NCBI GenBank assembly: GCA_902651635.1
Contig: CACRSC010000098.1
Location: forward strand, 1 to 46,343
Length of the DNA: 46,343 nt
Direction of reading: 5' to 3'
Source: Mastigamoeba balamuthi
Taxonomy: Eukaryota > Evosea > Mastigamoebida > Mastigamoebidae
Part shown: piece by piece, positions 9,697 through 19,800 of the stretch
Position numbering within the stretch: position 1 is the first letter of the stretch
How the letters are laid out: the number at the start of each line of letters is the position of its first letter
Notes under the pieces: model-generated
Database searches by the model: none
What the model saw: the letters and a program-made list of their open reading frames with translations, nothing else
What the model was told of the DNA's origin: nothing
Made by a program: the position numbers and the translations under genes

Positions 9697-10052
9697 CCCC
9701 TCGCCCGGCGCTCCGCGGCCGCTGCTGCCAAAGACACCGCCGCTGCCCGTGGGGCCTCGAGATTTGCGCTCTCAGAGCCCGAGGCCGCCCGCTCTGTTAG
9801 GTGAATGGCAAAATACGGCCCCCGATATCTCCCCTCAGATTTGTGCTGCTCCCAGATACGAATATCTCGGCTGCTGACCACTCACGCTCATTTTCTTCTC
9901 TCCGAAAGCCCTAAGAGCAAAACCTCAGCCTCAGCAGGGCGAGTCTTCCTCTGGAGGCAAACCCAGGGCCCGTTTAAACAGATTCCTCTCTGATTCACAT
10001 ATCTCGGCTGGGCTGCTGAGATTCTGCTGGGTTTCTGTGTCGGTGCCCCGGC
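9697..10052. other. Intergenic region upstream of the RBR gene
   Basis: This holds the presumed promoter of the RBR ligase (-) and the 3' flank of the YGW-repeat/headpiece gene (-). It has AT-richer patches with several GATATC/AGATA-type strings. No coding or RNA gene is seen. Confidence 0.4.
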
Positions 10053-13000
10053 TCAAAACAGGCCCGCGTCCTTCTTCAGCTGCTGCTGCTTCCACACGGG
10101 CTGCTTGTAGAACTTGTCGCGCGGCATCCGCAAGGCGGAGGAGAAATCCACGTCAGACAGGTAAATCTGCATGACATCACAGATACGAAACCAGAACCAG
10201 CGGTCAGGGAACCTGCACAGCAGAACCAAAAAGAGAAGGGGGAGCAGAGGCACACGGACCTCGAGGTTCTGGCGGTCAAGACCAGCGGGCCTCGCGAGCA
10301 CCTCCCTGGCAGGGTACGTCTTGGCAGCCCTCGGCACAGGCGCCCCCGCGGCGCTGCCCTCCCTGTTGCTGTTGCTGCTCCCCGCCAGCGCCGACAGCGA
10401 CGCCGGCACGCGCACAGCCTCGCCTGCTGCCCTCCCCGCCTGCTGCCCCTGCGCCCTGCTGCTGGTGCTGGTGCTGCTGGCTGCTGGCTGCTGGCCCTGT
10501 GGGGCAGACCAGAAGAGGTCTCTGCCGCTGCTGGAGAAGAGGCCGCCGTCGCCGTCGTCGTCGCTGCCGTCGTCTGCGAACAGAGACGACGCCCTGCTGG
10601 CAGCCGAGTGCCCAGCAGCAGCGCCGCCCTCGCCCTCGAAGAGGCCCTTGGCCTTGGCGGCGGCAGCGGGGGTGCCGGTGGGTGCAGCGCTGGCCCCCTT
10701 GGCCCCGAACAGGCCTCCGTCGTCGTCGTCGTCGTCGTCGCTCTGCTCGAAGAGGAACGACGCCTTCTTCTGCGCGCTGCTGTGCGCAGAGGGGGCTGCG
10801 GCTGGTGGCTTGGCCACCGCCTGCGGCTGCGGCCTCAGGAGCCCAGCGACGTCTTCCCTGGTGAGCCGCGTGTCCACGGGCGTTGCCGCGAGGGCGTCGG
10901 CGCTGCCCTGCGCTCCCGTGCGCTCTGCTTCGACGACGGCGCCCTGCTGCTGCCGCCTCGGCAGGACCGCGCCGTCTGCCCTGCTCTCGGCCACGCTCTC
11001 CAGAGGCCGGGGGCTCTCAAACTCGTCGTCCGTGTCCTCCTCGTCGAACAAGCTGTGAGCCTGCTGCTGCGGGGCTGGAGGCGCCGGCACAGTTGTTGGA
11101 GCTGCAGCTGCAACGCCAGAAGCCGCGGACTCGGTGACATCAGGCAACGGCGGCAGAGACTCCACGTTGTTGGCACTGCCGTCTGCTGGTTGCTGCTGCG
11201 CTGTGCTCTCGCCCTCCTGCGCTTCCTGCCTCTGACGCTGGAGCTTCTCCTTCTCCTGCTGCTCCTGCTCCTGCTGGCGGAGCACACGGGCCTTGGCTTC
11301 TTCTGCGCGCAGGGCTCTCTCCTCGAGCTCCCTGAGCCTGCGCTCTTCCTCCTCCGCCTCGCGCGCTCTCCTGGCCCGCTCCTCCTGCTCCCGCAGACTC
11401 CGCTGCGCCTCCTGCTCGAGCCTCAGGCGCTCGGCCTCCTCCTCCTCCTCGCGCTGCTTCCGCTCGGCCTCTGCCTTCTGCTCGGCCGCGCGTAGCAGCT
11501 TCTCCTTGTGTGCGGCCTCCGCCTCCTCGGCCCTGCGCCTCTCCTCCGCCTCGGCGGCCTCGCGCTCCTTCTGGCGTCGCTCCTCAGCCTCCCGCGCCTC
11601 CGAAACGGCCACCTGGGGGGCCGACAGCGGCAGCGACGGTCAGCAGAGTCAATTGGCCGAGCCGAGCGGACCTTGCGCGCCCTGTCGATCTCGGCCTGGA
11701 TGCGCCGCTGCCGAGCCGCTGCCCTCTCCTCCTCGGTCTCCCGGCCCGCCTGCTGCCCCTCGAGCTCCCGTAGGCGCTCCTCGCGCTCCCTCTGCTGCGC
11801 TGCGCTCTTCTCGGCGGCTCGGACCCTCGCGCGCTCCTCCTCGGCCTTGCGGCGCGCCTCCTTGCGGGCCTCGAGCTCGGCGGCCTCGGCCTCCTCGCGC
11901 CGCAGCTCCTCAGCGGCCTCGGCGACGCGCTGCTGCTCGAGCTCGCGCGCCGCCTCGAGGCGCCTGCGGTGCGCTGTGCGCCGCTCGTCGTCGGCGGCTG
12001 TCAGCTGCTGCATCTCGCGGACGGCCCGCGCCTGCGCCTCGGCGTGGGCCTCGCGGGCCCGCTGGAGCTCCGCGTTGACCCTACGCGTGATGGCCTCGAC
12101 CTGCGCCTCTCGCTGCGCCTGCGCGAGCGAACCGGGAGGGCTCGTGTCAATTGTACTGCTGCCTCGCGCGAGGCGGGTGGGCACCAGGGCATCGGCCTGC
12201 AGCCTGGCCCGCTCGGCCTCGAGCTGCTTGAGCTTGGCTGCTGCGGCCTCCTCCTCGGCCTTGCGCTGAGCTTCCGCCTCGGCTGCGAGGCGCTGGCGCT
12301 GGCGCTCCGCCTCGGCCAGCCGCGCTACCTCGTCGGCGGCGCGTGCGGCGCGCAGCTGCTCGTCCACACGCTCGCGCATCTGCGACTCGGTGACCTCGTC
12401 CGCGGCGCCGGGCGACGTCGACGACGCGATGGCTCGCTCGATCTCGGCGAACACCTGCGGCGGGCCCCTTGAGTGCGGTGGGCGCGGACAGAGCAGCGCA
12501 CCCTGTCGGTGACCGAGTGGGCCGACTGGCGGGCCTTGCGCAGCTCCTCGTACACGCGCAGCGACTTGGGGTCCTTCGGGGCGCCCAGTAGGTCCTCGTC
12601 GGCGTCCCAGAGCGAGCGGGGTCGCGTGCACGAGTAGGCGCTCCTCGCGCCGCGCTCGCAGAAGGTCTTCCTGAAGCGCGGCGCAGGCTTCTCGAGGAGC
12701 GCTGCCGGCACGTGGGTGCTGCCCTCGGCCTCGTGCTCCGTGTCTGTCTGCGCCGAGACAGTGCGGGCAGCAGGGGCATCGCTGGCTTGGACTTCGCTGC
12801 TGATCTGCTGCGTGCGGCGATCACTCTGGGCAGCTGGAGAATGCAGCTGCGACTGCGGGTCCTCGGGCATCACTGTCTTCTCGGGCGCGCCCTGTGCCGC
12901 GGGCTGCGAGACCTGATCGGCTGCCTCCAGGGCAGGCGACGCGCAGAGCCCAGCAGGCGCGCAGGCGCTGATCCACCCGTAGGCGCTTCCGCACACGGGC

Positions 13001-16000
13001 GTTGCCCCGGCAGCCCCACAGCAAACGACGCCATTGCGTGGCCCCGCAGCCGAGGAGATCCACCCGTACGAGCTCCCGCAAGTAGCGGTCTGCAGAGCCC
13101 GAGGTACACCCTCGGGCTCGGCGATACACCGAGCAGAGGCGATCCACCCGTACGAGCCGCCGTGCACAGCTCCTTCCACGCGCGACAGGGCAGGGACCTC
13201 GTCGCGCCGAGCCGTCTCGGCGGAGGAGGAGATCCACCCGTACGCAGTGCCGTACGCTGCGGCCTGTGCGGCAGACGCACTCTGCTCTGGCGCTGCATGC
13301 GCCTCCACTACCACAGCGGAAATCCATCCGTACGAGCCTCCGTACACAGCCGTCTGCGCATGGACGGCAGCGGAGCCCTCAGCGCATGCACACACGATGG
13401 ACTGACGAAGAGGCGCAGGATAGCCGGGCTCTGGCGCTGCGTCTGCGACCGAGGAGATCCACCCATACGAGCTGCCGCACGTGGAAGTGCAGGGGGGCTT
13501 TGGGGACGCTGATATCCATCCATACGAGGATCCATACGCAGGCGCCTCGACAGCTGCTGGAACGGGGCTGCGAGAGTATGACGCGTGCAGGTCCTCGAAT
13601 GAGGAGGAGATCCACCCATACGAGCCGCCGTAAGTGGCGGTCACCGTGCGAAGGTCATTGAATTGCCCGATATCCATAGCTCCCTGTCTGGACGATATCC
13701 ATCCGTACGAGCCACCATACGTGGGAGCACTCCCGTGCTCCGCGCTGGCCCTCGAGTCGCTCGCCTCCACAGGCTCAATTTCTTCCGTGGGAGCTGCCTG
13801 GGGAGCTTCTGGAACTTCGGGCACGGTGGGCTGACGAAGAGGTGCAGAGGAGCCGAGCGCACGCCCTGAGCATGCGATCGAGGAGATCCACCCGTATGAG
13901 CTGCCAAACGTAGCCGCCTCCGCAGCTGGTGCGGATGCACTCCCAGTATTTCTTGTCTGAGCTGCACATGAAGAGGATATCCACCCATAGGAGCTTCCGT
14001 GTGTAGCAGACTGGGATTCCGCACAACGAGGCAAGCAGAACACAGGAGATGAGATCCAGCCATACGCGCCGCCAAAGACAGCTGTCTGTGGGCGCTGGGT
14101 GCTGGCGTGTTCACCGTCACAAGACTGCTCTGCCTCTGCCTTCCTGGCAGCAGTCTGGGGATCCACGTGCGAATGGTAATCCATGGACGACGAGGAGATC
14201 CACCCGTAGGAGCTCCCGCAGATCGGTACACTGGCAACCAGAGCCAGAGCCTCGACAACCATCAGTTCGGAGTCAGAGGATAGCCAGCCGTAGGAGCACC
14301 CAAAAGTGGCTGTCGTCTGCACCGAGCCAGGCTCGATAGCCGCAGTGCGCGGCGCTCGCTCCTCGGAGATCCACCCGTAGGAGCTGCCCTGCACAGCCCT
14401 CTGGCGGCACGGCAGAGCAACATGCGCTTGCACTTGTGCGGCAGGCACCGACGAGGAGATCCAACCGTACGAGCTGCCGTGCGTCGCCATCGTGCACAGA
14501 GGCTGGTGCGCATCTCTTTCGGGCATTGGCGAGGAGGAACAACCGTGCTTGATGCCATGTTCTGCGGCCTGCACCCCTGAGGCGGCGCAACTAGTCTCGT
14601 CCGCGGATATCCAACCATACGAGCTGCCGTGTGTAGCCGTCGTGCACGGAGGCTGCAGCGTATCTCGCGCGGGCACATAGGCACCCTCCTCCGGAGTCAT
14701 CGAGGAGATCCACCCATACGAGCTGCCGTGTGTCGCGGTCTGCTCCCTTGGGGCAGGCTCAGGGGCGGCGTGACTGGCCTGGAAAGAGGATATCCAACCA
14801 TACGAGCTGCCGTGTGCCGCCGTGCACAGAGGCAGCGGCACATCTCCCTCGGGCACAACAACAGCAACAGCCCGAGACTCCAGAGGCATCGAGGAGATCC
14901 ACCCGTACGAGCTGCCGTGTGTCGCGGTCTGCTCCCTTGAGGATGCAGACCGCGGGAGGGCGCGACTGGCCTCGTCAGAGGATATCCAGCCGTACGAGCT
15001 GCCGTGCGTCGCCGCACACAGAGGCTGAGGCACATCTCCCTGGGGCACAACGGTCCGAGACTCTGGAGGCATCGAGGAGATCCATCCGTACGAGCCGCCG
15101 TAAGTCGCGATCTGCTCCCTCGGGGCTGCAGGCTCAGGGGATGCGCGGCCTGCCTCGGGGGAGGCTATCCAGCCGTACGAGCTGCCGTGCGTTGCTGTCT
15201 GCACGGGGAGTGCGCAGTGACGAATCGCCTCTGCGGAGATCCACCCGTACGAGCCGCCGTACGTCGCAGCCTGCGGATGAGGGAGCGTGCACTCGAGCAC
15301 GCTGGACGAGTGGATCCACCCATACGAGCACCCGAACACGGGGGCAGGGGCATCGCTACCAGCAGCGGCGGAGACCGGCTGAGGACGAGGCTCGGGCTGC
15401 GCTGCCTCCCCGATCCACCCGTACGAGCACCCGAACGTCGCGACAGCCGTCCCGCTGTGCAGGGCGCCGGAGGGAGCGTGGCCGCTGACCCACCCATAGG
15501 CGCACCCGCACACGGGCGACACGGTCGCCGGTACCGCGGGGGCACCGCTGATCCAGCCGTAGGAGCAGCCGCTGGTCGGCGCGGCTGTCAGTGGCCCCTG
15601 TGCTGCTGCTGCTGCGCTGCTGGCGACCCACCCGTAGGCGCATCCGCACACAGGGGCTGCTGGTGCGACAGCAGCAGAGGACGCGGCGGCAGCAGACGCG
15701 GGGACATCGGAGCACACAAGCCCAAGCGCAGGCATCGCCGAGGAGCACTGCAGAGGCCAAAGTCAGACATCGGCAACAGCAGCAGCGTGTCGCGCGTCGC
15801 GTGTCGCACCGCTGTCCCCAGCAGCGCAGCATCCGCAGCCGCTGTGCTCGCGCAGACGTCCAGACGCGCCCCTTCGTCACTCGGCTGCCCCCGTGGACCG
15901 AGGCGGGCGAGCGAGAGAGGCCGAGAGAGAGGCTGTGAGACCCGAGAAGCGCAGAGTGCAGCAGCGGCGACGGGGGCGAGCGGTGTGCACCAGGGGCACC

Positions 16001-16362
16001 GCAGCAGCGACCCACCCGTAGGCACAGCCGTGCGCGGGCAGCGCAGGTGACTGCTGCAGCCACGACGGCGCCTCCTCCTCGTCCTCGTCCCCCTCGCGAG
16101 GCCCGCAGGCACCGGCGCCGTCGTCGCCGCCGGTCGCCACGTCAGCAGGCGCGCCGGGCTGCGTCGCACTGCCGGGAGCGCCGGGGGAGCCCTGGGCAGC
16201 GGCGGGGGCCTGCGCGGGATCCGCGTCGCACGGCGCCTGCGGCGGCGCCACGTCATCGGGCGGCGAGGGCGGCGGCTGCGGGCGGGCGTCGGCGGCGGGG
16301 TGCTTGGCGGAGGCTGGAGGGGCCTTCTTCTTCTGGGGGGGCTTGCGGGACTTGCGGCCCAT
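10053..16362 (-). CDS. YGW-repeat, coiled-coil, villin headpiece protein (1,952 aa)
   Basis: Exons: complement(join(10053..10166, 10260..11612, 11672..12454, 12502..15747, 16000..16362)), all phase 0. The start is the ATG at 16362, opening a Lys-rich disordered segment (MGRKSRKPPQKKK). Residues about 110-1050 hold 30 copies of [SA]YGW[IVL], usually as xGSSYGWISS, separated by low-complexity linkers of 15-50 residues. One further copy has decayed. About 1205-1560 is a long charged Glu/Arg/Ala coiled coil. A disordered region follows with acidic Leu-Phe motifs (SLFDEEDTDDEFE, LFEQSDDDDDDDGGLF, LFADDGSDDDGDGGLF). The C-terminus, from KTYPAREVLARPAG through YLSDVDF to WKQQQLKKDAGLF, is a villin headpiece with the conserved Trp, KQ and LKKxxGLF actin-binding residues. 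An F-actin-binding scaffold is inferred. The role of the repeats is unknown. Talin lies directly upstream on the same strand. Confidence 0.85.
12957..15650 (-). repeat. Array of 29 [SA]YGW[IVL] motif repeats in one exon
   Basis: At DNA level the repeat reads, on the plus strand, GA(G/T)ATCCA(C/T/A)CC(G/A)TA(C/G)GAGCT(G/T)CC. It recurs every 60-160 nt and codes on the minus strand for GSSYGWIS variants. Position -2 to Tyr is S, G or C, position -1 is S or A, and the residue after Trp is I, V or L. Tyr-Gly-Trp is invariant in all intact copies. A thirtieth copy (HGCAYGWVAAA) lies in exon 1 near 16010. Spacers are disordered and often repeat their own words (REQTATHGSS, PLCTxATHGSS), showing stepwise internal duplication of larger blocks. 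Confidence 0.92.
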
Positions 16363-16826
16363 GGGCGGCGGATGCGAGACGAGGGAGCGCGCAGCCCACA
16401 CCACAACAGCCACAGTATCAGTACAACACAACAAAATCTGACACCACAAAATATCCGGAATCTACGGGACGGGAATCTCGGAATCTGGAAAAAAGAGATA
16501 TTTGAGCTGTTCTCACGTTGCAAAGCTCCGCAGAGGATCGGACCTCCGAAGAACGTTCGGCGTGAGGGTTTAGTCTGCCTCCACAGCGAACAGCCCATCC
16601 GACGAGATAATGGAAGCGCTGATTATAGGTGGAGGGGTCAACGCACACAGGGGGAGCAAAGAGACCACAGCAGCAGATCACGCAGATATCTGCAGCCCCC
16701 TCGCTGTTTTCGGCACAGATGCCGTCATTATCTGCACATTATGGGGCCCTTGCTCACCCTCAGCCCACCACAGAACAGAGCACAGGCAGCGTACGGGGAC
16801 GCAGGCCACCACCCTCGCCCCCTCGC
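16363..16826. other. Intergenic region between talin and the headpiece protein gene
   Basis: Both neighbours are on the minus strand. This 464-bp gap holds the talin 3' flank and the presumed promoter of the headpiece gene. It includes AT-richer sequence around 16430-16510. No gene or RNA is visible. Confidence 0.45.
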
Positions 16827-19800
16827 CTAGCTCCTGGGGGGCGGAGGCGGGGGCACGTCGTCGTCCTCAGCAGGGGGAGGCGGAGGCACCTCCTCCCCCG
16901 CGTCCTGCGGCGCAGGGGGCGGCACGTCCTCTCCCGCGTCCCCCCCAGCAGGCGGCTGCTGCTGCTGGCGGGGCGCTGGCGGCGGCGGCCTCGCGCCCGG
17001 CCTGGGCCCCGCAGGGGGCGGCGGGCGCGACCCCGCAGGCGAGGCCGCAGAGCCCGGGCGCTGCGCAGGGGGCGGCGGGCGCGACGCAGGCGGCGAGGGC
17101 CTCGCCACGTCCTCTGCGCCCTCGGCCGCCGCCCGCGCCGCCCCGGGGCTCGTCGGCTGCCGCGCCGCCGGGGGCGGGGGCCTCGCAGCGGCGCCCGACG
17201 ACGGCGGCCGCGCGCCAGCAGCCGGGGGCGGCGGCCTCGCGGCCCCAGTGGGCGCGGGAGGCCGTCCGGCGACCGGCGGGCGCCCCGCAGCAGCGCCAGC
17301 GCCAGGGGCGGCGGGGCGGGCAGCGGGGGAGGGGGCGCCGCCCGTGGAGACGCCGACAGCGGCAGCGACCTTGCGGAGCGCGGGGGACTGGCCCGCCCCG
17401 AGGATCGACGAGGCGGCCGAGGCGTTGGCCGCGTCCATGTTGGCGTCTGCGTACTTGTCCTTGCGCACCTGCAGCATCTGCTTCCTCAGCCGCTCCCTGC
17501 GGTGGGTCCGCGGCGTCAGAGACCGGGGGGGGGAGGGGGCCAAGGGGACGGGGGGACGGGGGTGGCGCACTTCTGCTTCTCGAGCTTCTCGATCTCGATC
17601 TGGTACTCGAGCTCGCGGTTGCGCTGGGCGACGGCGCTGAGGTCCATCGTGGCGGCGGTGCTCTCCTCCTCGACGGGCGCCTCGAGGGCGCTCTTGGCGG
17701 CGGCCACGAGCTTCGAGGTCGCGGCGGCCACCGACTTGGCGCTGGCGCCGAGGTTGAGCTGGTCCTCGCTGTTGGGGTCGTCGGCCTTGACCCTCGAGGC
17801 CGTCACGAGGTGCGCCGTCGCGCTGGCCACGTTGCGCGCCGTCACCACGAGCTCCTCCTCGTCGGGCTTGGGCCTGTTGGCCGAGCCCACGAGGCTCTGC
17901 ACAGAGGCCACGACGCCCTGGGCCGCGCTGATCAGCCCGTTGCTCCACAGGGGGTCCGACCTGTACTTGACGCTCCCCGCCTTGGCGCTCTGCAGCCTCC
18001 GGCTCTGGCACACAGACGCGTGCTTCACCAGGTGCGACGTCGCTGTCGCGGGCCAAGCCACGCAGCACAGCAGCACAGAGCCACACGACCACACGACCAC
18101 ACAGCCACACAGCCACACAGTCGCACAGCCACAGCCACAGCCACAGTCACAGTCACAGTCACCACAGTCACAGACAGTCACAGCCACAGCCACAGCCACA
18201 GTCACAGTCACCACAGTCACAGACAGTCACAGCCACAGCCACAGCCACAGCCACAGTCACAGTCACAGTCACAGTCACAGTCACAGTCACAGCCACAGCC
18301 ACAGCCACAGTCACAGTCACAGCCACACAGCCACACAGCCACACAGTAGCGCATCACGCCAGTCAGCCAATACAGTGAATCAAGGGAATCAGCGGCGGCA
18401 GCACCGATGGCGATGGCGTGTGCGCCGTCGATGATGATGGCGTTGATGTCGGACATGTCGAGCTTGACGCCGGGGGCCTTGGGCTCCACCTTGGGCTTGG
18501 AGGCCAGCAGTCGCGCGGCGGCCTCCTCGATGACGCGCGCGGCCTTGTCGAGCTCGCGCTCCGCCAGGTGCTCGAGGTCGTCCGAGTCCTTCTGCTCCTG
18601 GTCGATCTCCAGGCCCTCGCCCCCAGGCAGCTTCTTGATCGCGTCGTTGACGTTGGGCGACAGCTTCGCCAACTCGGCGCACGCAGTGTCGTACTGTGTG
18701 TGCGTGGCATGCAAGTCATTCAGCAAGTGCAATGACTCTGGCATGCTCTCAACTGAATGTATGTCTTCGCAGCCAACTGGACCACCTGTGCCTCTAATTC
18801 AGAGGCACTTCATTTGAAACCAGCTTGCACAGGTTGAATGCCAATCAACGGCACTCATAGTGAACCACACCACCACTGCCAATTTACAGAAGCCATCCGG
18901 TGGTGCACCGTGGCAACCCGGCGCAACGGAATGCAATCCTGAAGGGTCCCCCATCCCCCCTCAAAAAAATAAAAAGCCCCCCTCCCCTGAATGAAGCGAG
19001 CCGGCAAGGGAAGGCGCACAGCGGGCTTGAGGTTTGCCTGGTCGTTGGGGTCGGCGGCGGCGACGTCCTTGGCGGCCTGCAGCAGCACCGTGGCCTGCTC
19101 CGCCATGGCCACGACGGCCTTGCGCAGCTGGGCCGTGACGGCCTGCGAGCCCGTCAGCCGGAAGCAGCCCTTGCTGTCGACGAGCAGCGCCGTCGCCGCG
19201 TCCTGCATGTACCTCGCGGCCCGCGCGGTGCTCTCCTGGTCGTTGGACCCCAGCGCGTGCGAGACCTGCCCGCTGGCGCTGACGACGGCGCGCGTGGCCT
19301 CGACAATGTGCCGCGGCGTGGCCTCGGCGTTGCCCTCGAGCGTGTCGAACCGCGGGATGAGATTCGCCAGCGCCGCCCGCGCCTCCTCGAGCGCCTTGGC
19401 CCCGCGCGCGAGCTCCGCCAGCGCCGTCTGCGACGTGCGCACGAGGCCGTTGAGCGAGTCGATGGTGCTCTCGAGGCTCTGCGCCAGCACGCGGTCCGTC
19501 TTCTCGCCCTTGAACCGCTGCGCGTCCTTGCCTGCCAGCACGAGCGCCTGCGCGCTGATGGCGACGGCCTTGCCGGTGCCCAGCAGCTTCTGCTGCAGCG
19601 AGATGTCGCGGATCTGCCCCGCGCTCGCCGTGAGGTCGCGCCCGAGCCCCGCCACACAGGCGCCGAAGGCCTGGGCGGCGGCCCCGAGCTCCTCCTGCGT
19701 CCCCGCGCACGCCTGCGACAGCGCGTTGCTCGCGTCGGCCGCCGCCCGCGCCGACTCGCCGAGCTGCTTCTGCAGGTCCGCTGCGCTGCGGCCCGCGCTC

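Noticed and set aside
10171-12472. Long Leu-, Ala- and Ser-rich open frames on the plus strand opposite the coiled coil
   Set aside because: They are reverse complements of Glu/Arg/Gln-rich coiled-coil codons. They have no start context or domain.
12957-15650. Regularly spaced short DNA repeats that look like a CRISPR array
   Set aside because: The repeats are coding (GSSYGWIS) with spacing that varies from 60 to 160 nt, inside a eukaryotic exon. They are protein repeats.
16610-18434. Plus-strand open frames rich in Pro, Arg and then Gln/Ser/His
   Set aside because: Antisense to the talin proline-rich tail, running on into the intronic CACAGY satellite. Low complexity only.
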